Shown one piece after another: positions 22,490 through 31,041 of a DNA stretch of 64,000 bases. The stretch covers positions 372,001 to 436,000 of the forward strand of contig NZ_CP044227.1 in NCBI RefSeq assembly GCF_008727735.1, written 5' to 3'. The notes below the pieces were generated by a model, which did not search any database, was not told where the DNA came from, and worked only from the letters and a program-made list of their open reading frames with translations. The DNA is from Flintibacter sp. KGMB00164 (GTDB lineage Bacteria > Bacillota > Clostridia > Oscillospirales > Oscillospiraceae). A program made the translations under genes and the position numbers. The first letter of the stretch is position 1. Every line of letters begins with the position of its first letter.

Positions 22490-23161
22490 TTATACTTTTT
22501 GTTCCGGATTCTGGGCGGCACTGAGGTGGGTGAGGATATTTTCCATACTGCGGTGGATATGCCGGTCCATCAGTTCCTCTGCTGCCTTGGCATCCCGACG
22601 TTCCAGAGCCTCCATGATTTGGGTGTGCTCGGCCATGGATATCTGGGCATAGGACTCACGGGTCACTTTGTGGCCCATAGACAGGCCGTTCCACAGCTGG
22701 GAGAGAGTCTGCACGATTTTCTTGTTTCCCTTGGCCGTCCAAATAGCCATGTGAAACAGTTCGTTGCAGTTTCCGTAGGCCAGGGAATCTCCGCGTTCCA
22801 AAGCATCCTTGGATTCGTCGAATGCCTGGCGTATAGCGGAGAGATCAGCCCCGTTGCGGCACACAGATGCAGCTGCATCCCTCTCCAGGATCGCCCGCAG
22901 CTCATAATGGTCCCGAATAGTTTGCTCACTCAGACCAAGAACAATAGCACCCCGGTTGGGGCGCAGTTCAATGAGCCCCTCCTGATCCAGCATTTGAAAA
23001 GCCTCGCGTACCGGAGTGACCGACACACCAAGCATCTGTGCGGCATCTTTTAGAGAGAGTTCACGGCCGGGGAGAAGCTGATGGGAGAGGATGGCTTCCC
23101 GCAAGGCGGCTGCAACCCGATCCCGGGCGGGGAGAAGTTGAATGGGGGAGAGTTGATTCAT
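22490..23161 (-). CDS. GntR-family regulator (FCD type), first of a pair
   Basis: 223 residues. N-terminal winged helix (about 12-75, with LSLKDAAQMLGVSVTPVREA) and an FCD ligand domain (about 85-210) with the metal-binding His/Asp pattern (HYELR, NELFHMAIW, EHTQIMEAL, MDRHI). FCD regulators usually sense an organic acid. Its start overlaps the stop of the next GntR gene by 4 nt (ATGA at 23158-23161), so both are coupled. Located downstream of the tartrate operon on the same strand; control of that operon is inferred. Confidence 0.88.
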   Translation of the reverse strand: MNQLSPIQLLPARDRVAAALREAILSHQLLPGRELSLKDAAQMLGVSVTPVREAFQMLDQEGLIELRPNRGAIVLGLSEQTIRDHYELRAILERDAAASVCRNGADLSAIRQAFDESKDALERGDSLAYGNCNELFHMAIWTAKGNKKIVQTLSQLWNGLSMGHKVTRESYAQISMAEHTQIMEALERRDAKAAEELMDRHIHRSMENILTHLSAAQNPEQKV

Positions 23162-23775
23162 GGATATTCCACCTCAGTATAGGCCAGATAGTAGCGCTGG
23201 ATCTGCCGGCACAAGGCTTCACGGTCCTGCTGACAGGCGGCTAGGATAGCCTCGTTTAAGGTCAGGATGGTTTCGCCGGGGAGGGGAGCAACGGCGGCCT
23301 CCAGCAGGCCTCTGCGTCCCACGGCGTGGAACTGTAAAATTGCAGGGTGGTTCAATCCGTGGCCCAAGGCCAGGTGAAACTGATCGTCACAGCGGTAGAG
23401 ACTTTCCAAATCGCCTGCCTCCAGAGCACGGCGGCAGAGGATAAGCTGCTGTTCCAGCAGAGAATAGTTAGGACCATCCGGGTTCAGACGGACAATCTCA
23501 CACTCCACCGTTGACAAAAACTCCAGTCCCTGCCGCTGCCGCTGCGGGGTGGAACCCACCACCTGGACATGCCGGTTAGGAAGGCGGCGCAGCACCCCCT
23601 CCGACTCCAGTTGGAGAAAGGCCTCGCGAACTGGGATACGGGATACCGCCAGAGCAGCGGATACCCGCTCCTGGGTCAGTTCCTCTCCGTCAGTCAGACG
23701 GCCGCAGGCAATCTCCCTGCGCAGCTGGGCAGCAATTTGATCCCGCAGGGTCTGACTGATCATGGGGGGATTCAT
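23158..23775 (-). CDS. GntR-family regulator (FCD type), second of a pair
   Basis: 205 residues. The winged helix (about 8-72) contains LTQERVSAALAVSRIPVREAFLQLESEG. The C-terminal helical domain is shorter and less canonical than in its neighbour. A GAGAGGTG site precedes ATG 23775. A reverse-strand -10 TATAAT lies at 23838-23843, so the pair has its own promoter, separate from ttdB by the terminator at 23922-23962. Two tandem coupled GntR proteins of one class suggest a hetero-pair or two signals. The ligand is unknown. Confidence 0.85.
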   Translation of the reverse strand: MNPPMISQTLRDQIAAQLRREIACGRLTDGEELTQERVSAALAVSRIPVREAFLQLESEGVLRRLPNRHVQVVGSTPQRQRQGLEFLSTVECEIVRLNPDGPNYSLLEQQLILCRRALEAGDLESLYRCDDQFHLALGHGLNHPAILQFHAVGRRGLLEAAVAPLPGETILTLNEAILAACQQDREALCRQIQRYYLAYTEVEYP

Positions 23776-23921
23776 GGCGGCACCTCTCTTTCTGGTTCTA
23801 GGGGTAACTCCCTTGCTTAATAAACTGATAACACAATATTATACCGAAAAGGACCCGGAAAGAAAAGGGGGTTCTTTCCTTTGAGATTATACCACACTCT
23901 GGAAATAAAGTGCAATGTAAG

Positions 23922-23962
23922 CAAAACACGGGGACGGTCCTAATGGCCGTCCCCGTGTTTTG
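23922..23962 (-). terminator. Terminator of the tartrate operon
   Basis: CAAAACACGGGGACGG (23922-23937) and CCGTCCCCGTGTTTTG (23947-23962) are perfect complements with a 9-nt loop and a T-run on the reverse strand, 14 nt after the ttdB stop. Confidence 0.9.
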
Positions 23963-23975
23963 CGGAGGGACTGAT

Positions 23976-24608
23976 TTATTTAATGAAGCTGACGTGCTTG
24001 CAGATCTCTTCCACCGCAGCGTCTTTCTTCTGATTGAAGACAACTTTGTTCTCCTCAAACATGTTCCGGCCCTCGCTGTCGATGGATACGATGAGGGGAC
24101 CAAATTCCTTTACCTTGCAGCACCAGAGAGTCTCGGGCATGCCCAGTTCATCCCAGTGGTGCTCGGCAATGCGCTCCACCTCGGTGGCAGCCACCACGGC
24201 GCAGCCGGCGGGGAAGACACAGTGGATAGCCTTGAAGTTCTTGCAGGCGTACTCGGTGTTGGGGCCCATGCCGCCCTTGCCTACAATAACCTTCACGCCG
24301 GTCTGTTCCACGAATTCCTTCTCAAACTTCTCCATGCGCATGGAAGTGGTGGGACCAACAGACACCATCTCATAGGCGTCTTCCTGGCCGGGAATGGGCC
24401 GTACAATGGGGCCAGCGTGGAAAATGGCCTTTCCCTTCAAATCCACAGGCAGCTCCCGCTTGCCCTCAATCAGGCGGCGGTGGGCCACGTCACGACAGGT
24501 CACCAGGTCGCCGTCCAGATATACGATGTCGCCGATATGGATGTCGGCCAGATCCTCCGCCGTTACCGGCGTAACCAGAACTTTCTTTCCGTCTCTCAGC
24601 TCTACCAT
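23976..24608 (-). CDS. ttdB: L(+)-tartrate dehydratase beta subunit
   Basis: 210 residues. Nearly the whole chain follows E. coli TtdB in wording: [65 protein letters not shown] and [14 protein letters not shown]. With TtdA it dehydrates L-tartrate to oxaloacetate; close relatives are class I fumarases, so fumarate/malate activity is the main alternative. ATG 24608 shares a base with the ttdA stop (TAATG), meaning translational coupling. It is the last gene of the operon and is followed by a strong terminator. Confidence 0.9.
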   Translation of the reverse strand: MVELRDGKKVLVTPVTAEDLADIHIGDIVYLDGDLVTCRDVAHRRLIEGKRELPVDLKGKAIFHAGPIVRPIPGQEDAYEMVSVGPTTSMRMEKFEKEFVEQTGVKVIVGKGGMGPNTEYACKNFKAIHCVFPAGCAVVAATEVERIAEHHWDELGMPETLWCCKVKEFGPLIVSIDSEGRNMFEENKVVFNQKKDAAVEEICKHVSFIK

Positions 24609-25507
24609 TACAGATTCACCCCCGAATGTGTTGTTACAGTGGCGTTGAGGTCCTTATCAAAGATGACATGACCGCGGCGATGGGACCAGCAGCCCACATT
24701 TACTGCCACGCCGATGGTGGAAGGGTGGCGGGCAGTGTTTTCGATATGTACGCCCATGACGGAGAATTTACCGCTCATGCCCTGGGGACCCAGGCCGATG
24801 GAATTGATGCCGTCTTCCAGCATCTTCTCCATGGCAGCAGCACGCTCATTGGGGTTGTGAGTACCGAGAGGACGCATCAGAGCTTTTTTGGACAGCAGGG
24901 CGGCCGTCTCCACGCTGGTGGCTACGCCCACGCCCACCAGCAGGGGAGGACAGGCGTTCAGGCCGTAGCTGGTCATCTGATCCAACACAAATTTGGTGAC
25001 GCCCTCGTAGCCGGCACCGGGCATCAGCACCATAGCCTTACCGGGCAGGGTGCAGCCGCCGCCAGCCATATAGGTATAGATTTCGCAGTGATCATCGTTG
25101 GGTACGATGTCCCAGAACACGGTGGGAGTGCCCTTGCCCACGTTCTTCTTGGTGTTGTACTCGTCAAAGGTCTCTACGCTGTTGTGACGCAGAGGAGCGG
25201 CAAAGGTAGCCTTCACCACGGCCTCCTTCAGCAGGGCCTCAAGCTCCCCGATGAGGGGGAAATTGGCACCGCACTTGACCCAGAACTGGAGCACGCCGGT
25301 ATCCTGGCAGCAGGGACGGTCCAATTCCATGGCCAGTTTCTGGTTGCGGAACATGGTGTCGTAGATGGTGGTGGCCAGCTGGCTGGTCTCCTGCTCACGC
25401 AGCTGAGCCAGTTTGGCCTCCACGTCGTCGGGCAATTTCTTGCCTACATAGGCCACAAACTTGGCCATTTTGTCCGTCATAAGCTGGACGCTTTCTTCTT
25501 TGGTCAT
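24608..25507 (-). CDS. ttdA: L(+)-tartrate dehydratase alpha subunit (Fe-S)
   Basis: 299 residues, as E. coli TtdA (303). Motifs: [56 protein letters not shown] and the [16 protein letters not shown] segment. Conserved cysteines in these blocks hold the oxygen-sensitive [4Fe-4S] cluster that binds the substrate hydroxyl. AAAGGAGGT precedes ATG 25507. It lies between the anion permease and ttdB in one operon, which supports uptake and dehydration of L-tartrate or a similar C4 diacid. Confidence 0.9.
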   Translation of the reverse strand: MTKEESVQLMTDKMAKFVAYVGKKLPDDVEAKLAQLREQETSQLATTIYDTMFRNQKLAMELDRPCCQDTGVLQFWVKCGANFPLIGELEALLKEAVVKATFAAPLRHNSVETFDEYNTKKNVGKGTPTVFWDIVPNDDHCEIYTYMAGGGCTLPGKAMVLMPGAGYEGVTKFVLDQMTSYGLNACPPLLVGVGVATSVETAALLSKKALMRPLGTHNPNERAAAMEKMLEDGINSIGLGPQGMSGKFSVMGVHIENTARHPSTIGVAVNVGCWSHRRGHVIFDKDLNATVTTHSGVNL

Positions 25508-25534
25508 AGTCGATTACCTCCTTTAAATGGCCGA

Positions 25535-26806
25535 TCAGGGATAGAAGGGGAACAGAATGGGCAGAAGCACCATACAAATCACAAAGGAAACCAAAATCAG
25601 GGGCAGGCCGGCCTTCACATAGTCCCGGAAGTGATAGCCGCCGATGCCGACCACCATGGTGTTGGCGGGCATGCCAATGGGAGTGGCGTAGGCACAGGAG
25701 CCGGCGATGACGGTAGCGACCACAACAGCCCGGGGATCAGCGCCCAGACCCTGGGCCAGGGACACGGCGATGGGAACCATCAGGGCGGTGGTGGCGGTGT
25801 TGGACATGAAGTTGGTCAGGGTACAGGTGACCACAAAGATGACCAGCAGCATGAAGATAGGCGAGGGATTGCTGCCCAGCAGGTTGATGATGGTATCGGC
25901 GATGATGCTGCCCGCGCCGCTGGACTCCAGGGCATCCGCCAGAGCCAGAGAACCGGCAAACAGGAACACGGTTTTCAGATCGATGGAGCGCAGAGCCTGC
26001 TTCTCACTGATGACTCCGGTGAGGATCAGGAAGAGTGCGGCTACGCTGGCGGAGACCTGGAGTGCAATGCCAATCTGCTTTTCAAAGATCATGGCAATAA
26101 TGGTGATGATAAGAACCACAAGAGAAGTAATCTGCTTCCACTTAGGGACATTGCTGAAATCCTTAACGGCAAACTGGTCATCCTCTACGTCACCCAGGTT
26201 GTTGCCATCAGGCAGCAGTTTATAGCCAATGACCGCAAAGTACAGGATGCCAGCCACCAGCATGGGCAGGCCTACACCGATGTACTCGAAGAATCCGGTT
26301 TCAATGCCCAGCTCGTTGAGGGCGTTGACGCCCATCAGGTTGCCGGGCGCGCCAATGATGGACAGGTTTCCACCCAGAGCGGCAGCGAACACCAGGGGCA
26401 TGAGCAGTTTGCCGCGGGAGTAGCCGGACTGAGCGGCGATGCCGATGACCACGGGGATGAGCACTGCGGCGGTGCCGGTGTTGGACAAGAATCCGGACAT
26501 CACGCCCACGATGACCATGATGGCGACGATGAGCTGCCGCTCCGTCTTGGCAAAGCGGGTGACCAGGCCGCCGATCTTGTTGGCCATGCCCGTCTCAAAC
26601 AGGGCTTGTCCCACGACGAACATTGCCACGCACAGGACCACATTGCTGTTGACAAATCCGGCGTAGGCATCGGATACATCCAGAACGCCGGTCAGGGCCA
26701 GACCGATGGCGCAGATCATGGCGGTCAGACCCAGGGGGATCTTTTCCCAGACGAACATTACGATAGCGAATACCAGGAAAAGAAGGGTAATGGTGCTTGG
26801 GCTCAT
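25535..26806 (-). CDS. SLC13/DASS-family anion permease (tartrate/dicarboxylate)
   Basis: 423 residues with about 11 membrane segments. The two family signature repeats are SNTGTAAVLIPVV (about 107-119) and SNTATTALMVPIAV (about 346-359), each marking a substrate/Na+ hairpin tip. SLC13 proteins take up di- and tricarboxylates with Na+ or exchange them. First gene of the operon, 27 nt before ttdA, so it is the likely tartrate importer or tartrate/C4-acid exchanger. AAGGAGGAGG precedes ATG 26806. A candidate operator lies at 26833-26861. Confidence 0.9.
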   Translation of the reverse strand: MSPSTITLLFLVFAIVMFVWEKIPLGLTAMICAIGLALTGVLDVSDAYAGFVNSNVVLCVAMFVVGQALFETGMANKIGGLVTRFAKTERQLIVAIMVIVGVMSGFLSNTGTAAVLIPVVIGIAAQSGYSRGKLLMPLVFAAALGGNLSIIGAPGNLMGVNALNELGIETGFFEYIGVGLPMLVAGILYFAVIGYKLLPDGNNLGDVEDDQFAVKDFSNVPKWKQITSLVVLIITIIAMIFEKQIGIALQVSASVAALFLILTGVISEKQALRSIDLKTVFLFAGSLALADALESSGAGSIIADTIINLLGSNPSPIFMLLVIFVVTCTLTNFMSNTATTALMVPIAVSLAQGLGADPRAVVVATVIAGSCAYATPIGMPANTMVVGIGGYHFRDYVKAGLPLILVSFVICMVLLPILFPFYP

Positions 26807-26832
26807 GGTTTTCCTCCTCCTTGCTTTGATTC

Positions 26833-26863
26833 ATTATCATAGATATTTGATATATGATAATGT
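26833..26863. promoter_or_regulatory. Candidate operator of the tartrate operon
   Basis: ATTATCATA (26833-26841) and TATGATAAT (26853-26861) form an inverted repeat around an 11-nt AT-rich spacer, 27 bp upstream of the permease start. The 13-mer GATATATGATAAT (26849-26861) recurs exactly at 34965-34977 before the Na+ symporter gene. Confidence 0.6.
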
Positions 26864-26979
26864 ATCCAATTTCTGAGGTAATGGTATCCCTAAATTTTTG
26901 AAAAGTCAAGAGGGGGATGTTAATTTTGGCGTCTTGCCCCATTTTTGGTCGATTCTTTGGATGAGATGAACAAGAGCAG

Positions 26980-27023
26980 ACCGCCGCGGCCCAAGTTCCT
27001 TTTTAAGGAAGGGCAGCGGCGGT
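26980..27023 (-). terminator. Probable terminator of the DeoR gene
   Basis: ACCGCCGC..GCGGCGGT outer arms (26980-26987 and 27016-27023) with an inner TTCC-TTTTTAA-GGAA stem, 11 nt after the stop codon. The T-run is poor. Confidence 0.55.
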
Positions 27024-27034
27024 GCATAATTGGT

Positions 27035-27808
27035 TTATTCTGCAATGACTACATTCACTTTGGCAGACTTAAGCTGCTTGAGATAAAGGGGATCAATCCC
27101 GGCGTCTGTAATTAACAGGTCCAGGTTTTGCAGAGAGCAAGTGGGGAACAAGGCCTTTTTTCCAAATTTGCTGTGATCGATGAGGCTGATGACCTGATCA
27201 GACATCTCCACCAGCCGGCGCTTGACAGCCACCACGGCTTCGTCAAACTCGGTCATTCCGTTTTCGATAGTGATTCCGTCGGTGCTGCAAAGATAGTAGT
27301 CAATGGCGGCAAAGTTATTTAAAAAATCCCGCGCGGCCATGCCTCCCGCCACGATCTCCACCCGGGTCATCTGACCACCGATACAATACACACAGTGATC
27401 TGTGTTCTGGGCCATATTGGTGGCGACACGGAGCGAGTTTGTAATAATGGTTAGATCCTTTTTCGTGCCCAGCAGAGAGGAGAGCTCGTAGGTCGTCGTG
27501 CCGATATCCAAAGCGATGGTTGCTCCATCAGGAATATATTCCAATGCCCGTGCAGCGATTTTAGCCTTTTCTGCATGGCAGTGGGCCAAACGGGCATCCC
27601 AGGCAGCCATTTCTGTGATTCGCCGGGAATCGGGCGCAAGCTCGATCCCGCCATAGACTTTCCGCACAATTTTATCGGATACCATGGCGTTGATATCTCT
27701 CCGGATTGTTTCCACGGATACGTTAAGCCGATGGGCCAGATCTTCAGTTTTTAAGGTGCGCTCCAGCAGCAAAAGCCGCATAATCTCGCTTTGACGTTTC
27801 GATTTCAC
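27035..27808 (-). CDS. DeoR-family regulator (GlpR-like)
   Basis: 257 residues. N-terminal helix-turn-helix (about 5-57: LKTEDLAHRLNVSVETIRRDI) and a DeoR sensor domain (about 75-235) with IALDIGTTTYELSSLL and LTIITNSL, the sugar-phosphate pocket. GTG 27808 is preceded by GAGGGG. It is divergent from glpK, and promoters for both directions lie in the shared gap, so it most likely represses the glycerol operon and responds to glycerol-3-phosphate or a related phosphate. The ligand is inferred. Confidence 0.9.
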   Translation of the reverse strand: MKSKRQSEIMRLLLLERTLKTEDLAHRLNVSVETIRRDINAMVSDKIVRKVYGGIELAPDSRRITEMAAWDARLAHCHAEKAKIAARALEYIPDGATIALDIGTTTYELSSLLGTKKDLTIITNSLRVATNMAQNTDHCVYCIGGQMTRVEIVAGGMAARDFLNNFAAIDYYLCSTDGITIENGMTEFDEAVVAVKRRLVEMSDQVISLIDHSKFGKKALFPTCSLQNLDLLITDAGIDPLYLKQLKSAKVNVVIAE

Positions 27809-27863
27809 GGAGTATCCCCTCGATTGAGTTAATTTTCTTGTGTGGTTGGAATTATATGACTAT

Positions 27864-27892
27864 ATTTTACCTATTTTTCGGTGTGCAGTCAA
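27864..27892 (-). promoter_or_regulatory. DeoR gene promoter
   Basis: Reverse strand: TTGACT (27887-27892), 17-bp spacer, TAAAAT (27864-27869). Confidence 0.6.
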
Positions 27893-27978
27893 GATGAGGC
27901 AAAAAGAAGTATCATTTTTTGATGGATTGATATAAAGTAATGCGGCAAAAAATATTCTTTATTTTCAAGCGTTTGTTG

Positions 27979-28007
27979 TTGACAATAGAAAAACTGGCTG
28001 ATAAACT
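27979..28007 (+). promoter_or_regulatory. Glycerol operon promoter
   Basis: TTGACA (27979-27984), 17-bp spacer and TAAACT (28002-28007), about 60 bp before glpK. Confidence 0.65.
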
Positions 28008-28067
28008 AAAACCACAAAATACTTGCAAATATCTTGACTACATGTTGGGGAAGAAGGAGGGATGACG

Positions 28068-29579
28068 TTGGCTGTGCGCTATTACCTTGGTGTGGATCAA
28101 GGTACCACAGGAACCACCGCACTGCTTCTGGATGAGAATCTGGCTGTCCGAGGGCGTGGATACCGGGAACTGCGGCAATATTATCCCAGGCCGGGCTGGG
28201 TGGAGCATGACCCGGTGGAGATCTGGGAATCTGTGTTGGATGCGGCCCGACAGGCCATGGAGCAGGCAGGAGCTCGTGCTGACGAGATTAGTTGTGTTGG
28301 CTTGGACCATCAGGGCGAGACCTGCTTGATTTGGGACAAGAAAACAGGAAAACCAGTCTATCCGGCCATTGTATGGCAAGACCGCCGAACCGCGGAAGAT
28401 GCGGACCGGTTGGCGCAAGAACATGGAGCAATGATTCGGGAACGAACGGGCCTAATGGCTGACGCCTATTTTTCCGCCACCAAGCTAGGCTGGCTGCTGG
28501 AGAATGTGCCCGATCTGCGCAGAAAAAGCGTTGACAGCGAGGTATTGGCTGGAACGTTGGACAGCTGGCTGCTGTGGAATATGACCGGAGGGCGTGCCCA
28601 CTGTACAGATCCCAGTACAGCCTCACGCACCATGCTTTTCCATCTGGAGCAAGGATGCTGGGATGGGGAGATGCTGGGACTGATGAACATTCCCCCAAAT
28701 ATTCTCCCTGAAATCCGGGAAAGTGCCGGCTATTTTGGAACGACCGATCCGGAGACTTTTTTGGGTATCTCGGCGCCTATCACTGCGATGCTGGTGGACC
28801 AGCAGGCGGCCCTTTTTGGGCAGCGCTGCTATTACCCTGGTCAGGCAAAAGCGACCTATGGAACAGGGTGTTTTCTGTTGATGAACACGGGAGACACGCC
28901 GGTACGGATCCCGACTCAGCTGTTGACTACCGTAGCTTGGCGGCTGGGAGGGAAAACTACTTATGCTTTGGACGGCGGCGTCTATATTGCCGGAGCCGCC
29001 ATTCAATGGCTCCGGGATGGCCTGGAGCTGATTCGCAATCCAGGCGAGACAGAATTGCTTGCCGAGCAGGCGGAGACGAATGGCGGGATGTATTTTGTCC
29101 CCGCCTTTGCCGGGCTGGCAGCGCCTCACTGGGATCAGTACGCCCGCGGAACCATTGTGGGATTGACTGCCGGTGTAACAAAGGCTCAGTTTGTCCGGGC
29201 CACGCTGGAAAGCGTAGCTTATCAGGTTAAAGATAATCTGGACGCTATGGAGGCCGCTTCCGGCATCACCATTCCCAGTATCCGCGCCGATGGAGGCATG
29301 GCTAAAAATCGGTTCCTTATGCAATTCCAGGCAGATATTCTGGGGGTGCCTGTGGAGGTGCCGCAAGTGGTGGACACCACCGCTTTAGGAGCGGCGCTGT
29401 GTGCGGCCCTTGGACATGGGGTATTTTCTGATTTAAGTGAACTGTGCGGTCGGCCTATGGAACAGCGCTGCTATGAGCCAACCATGAGTGAGGATCAGCG
29501 CCAATATTGGATGCACCAGTGGCATCGGGCTGTAGAGCGCTCCCTGCACTGGGAGGAACATGGAAAGGGGTTTAAGTAA
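28068..29579 (+). CDS. glpK: Glycerol kinase
   Basis: About 503 residues. FGGY-kinase signatures: VDQGTTGTTALL at the start, PRPGWVEHDPVEIW, VDQQAALFGQRC, ATYGTGCFLLMNTG, DGGVYIAGAAIQWLRDGL and PAFAGLAAPHWDQYARG, the last being the glycerol-kinase form. It phosphorylates glycerol to sn-glycerol-3-phosphate with ATP. AGGAGG (28055-28060) is 7 nt before the TTG at 28068; the in-frame ATG at 28062 is only 1 nt away, so TTG is preferred. First gene of the glycerol operon; its stop overlaps the frame of the next gene. Confidence 0.93.
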   Translation: MAVRYYLGVDQGTTGTTALLLDENLAVRGRGYRELRQYYPRPGWVEHDPVEIWESVLDAARQAMEQAGARADEISCVGLDHQGETCLIWDKKTGKPVYPAIVWQDRRTAEDADRLAQEHGAMIRERTGLMADAYFSATKLGWLLENVPDLRRKSVDSEVLAGTLDSWLLWNMTGGRAHCTDPSTASRTMLFHLEQGCWDGEMLGLMNIPPNILPEIRESAGYFGTTDPETFLGISAPITAMLVDQQAALFGQRCYYPGQAKATYGTGCFLLMNTGDTPVRIPTQLLTTVAWRLGGKTTYALDGGVYIAGAAIQWLRDGLELIRNPGETELLAEQAETNGGMYFVPAFAGLAAPHWDQYARGTIVGLTAGVTKAQFVRATLESVAYQVKDNLDAMEAASGITIPSIRADGGMAKNRFLMQFQADILGVPVEVPQVVDTTALGAALCAALGHGVFSDLSELCGRPMEQRCYEPTMSEDQRQYWMHQWHRAVERSLHWEEHGKGFK

Positions 29580-31020
29580 CTTGTATCAGACGGATGTTTT
29601 GATTATCGGCGCGGGCGCAGTCGGCTGCGCCATTGCCCGGGAACTGACTAAGTATCAGCTTCGCGTTCTTGTGGTGGAGAAAAATGAAGATGTGGGAGGA
29701 GACGCCTCCAAGTCTAACAGTGCGATCATTCATACCGGCTATGATGCCTCGCCCGGTACGTTGGAATCTCAGCTGGTGGTTGCGGCAAACCCCATGTATG
29801 ACAAATTGACCGCCCAGTTGGATGTCCCCTTCCAGCGGATCGGCGCGATCCTTCCTGCTATTACCCAGGAACAGTTTGAAAAGCTGCCGTCTTTGAAGGA
29901 AAAGGCGTTCCGCAACCGGGTATATGATGTAGAATATCTCTCCCGGGAAGCCCTGCTGGAGATGGAGCCCAATCTGAATCCGGAGGTCAAGGGTGGACTG
30001 TACATCCCCCGGGAGAGCATCATCGATCCTTTCCTTTGGGTAGTAGCACTGGCGGAAAATGCCCAGGATAACGGAGCCAGTTTCCTGCTTAATACCAAGG
30101 TGACCGAGATCCTCCAGGAAGATGGCAGGGTAGTAGGTGCCCGCACCACCGCAGGGGATATCCAGGCCCAGTACATTGTTAATGCTGCCGGTCTCTGGTG
30201 TGACGAAGTAGCGGCCATGGTAGGAAAGGCTGACTACACCGTCAATCCCCGCAAGGGACAGTTCTATATTTTGGACAAGAATACGGAATGCCGGGTAGAG
30301 CATATCGTGCTGCCCATTCCCACCAAACTCACCAAGGGCAAACTGGTCTGTCCCACCATCCACGGGAATATGCTGGTGGGTCCCACTGCCGAGGATCTTA
30401 CGGATAAGGAGGATAAGTCCACCACCGCCGAGGGACTGGCCTCCATTGCCGTGGATGCCCGTAACCTGGTGCCCAATATCAATCTTCAGGATACCATTAC
30501 CCAGTATTGCGGCCTGCGTCCAAACCGCAACCCCGAGGGGCTTCATGTAGATACCTATGAAGACGTCAAGAATTACGTCAATCTCTCCGGTGTGCGCTCT
30601 ACCGGCCTGACTGCTTCGGCTTCGCTGGGTAAATATGTAGCGCAGGTTCTGATTGAAATGGGAATGCCCGCCCAGTTCAATCCCGACTTCAATCCCATCC
30701 GTACCGGGATCCGCCGCTTCCCGGATCTGAGCCGGGAGGAGCAAGATCAGCTGGTCCAGGAAAATCCTCTGTACGGAAGAGTGATCTGCCGCTGTGAGAC
30801 AGTGACAGAAGGCGAAATTGTAGAGGCTATCCACCGTCCCATCCCCGCCCGCTCCATGGATGCCATCAAGCGCCGTCTGCGCGCCGGTACCGGACGGTGT
30901 CAGGGCGGTTTCTGCGGACCGAAGCTGGTGGATATTTTGTCCCGGGAGTTGGGGATTTCCCCGCAGGAGGTTCGGAAAAACCAGACCGGCTCCTACATGG
31001 TCGCCGGCCGGACGCGCTGA
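29560..31020 (+). CDS. GlpA-like FAD-dependent glycerol-3-phosphate dehydrogenase
   Basis: 486 residues. FAD-binding DVLIIGAGAVGCAIAREL near the N-terminus, DAO-type fold with YCGLRPNRNPEG, and a C-terminal BFD-like [2Fe-2S] domain (CRCETVTEGEI ... GRCQGGFCGP). This is the layout of anaerobic GlpA: oxidation of glycerol-3-phosphate to dihydroxyacetone phosphate with electrons passed to partner subunits. The ATG at 29560 lies only 3 nt from GGAGG and overlaps glpK by 20 nt. A TTG at 29581, just past the glpK stop and 10 nt from AAAGGGG, is a good alternative start. Confidence 0.88.
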   Translation: MERGLSNLYQTDVLIIGAGAVGCAIARELTKYQLRVLVVEKNEDVGGDASKSNSAIIHTGYDASPGTLESQLVVAANPMYDKLTAQLDVPFQRIGAILPAITQEQFEKLPSLKEKAFRNRVYDVEYLSREALLEMEPNLNPEVKGGLYIPRESIIDPFLWVVALAENAQDNGASFLLNTKVTEILQEDGRVVGARTTAGDIQAQYIVNAAGLWCDEVAAMVGKADYTVNPRKGQFYILDKNTECRVEHIVLPIPTKLTKGKLVCPTIHGNMLVGPTAEDLTDKEDKSTTAEGLASIAVDARNLVPNINLQDTITQYCGLRPNRNPEGLHVDTYEDVKNYVNLSGVRSTGLTASASLGKYVAQVLIEMGMPAQFNPDFNPIRTGIRRFPDLSREEQDQLVQENPLYGRVICRCETVTEGEIVEAIHRPIPARSMDAIKRRLRAGTGRCQGGFCGPKLVDILSRELGISPQEVRKNQTGSYMVAGRTR

Positions 31021-31041
31021 GCAGGGAGAGGAGAAAACAAG

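Noticed and set aside
22238-22490. CRISPR or group II intron
   Set aside because: No regular repeat-spacer pattern, no intron domain V or ORF; the hairpin-ended segment fits an IS200-type remnant better.
24626-26842. 738-codon forward open frame
   Set aside because: Opposite ttdA and the SLC13 permease; low-complexity His/Gly/Asp sequence and no start site of its own.
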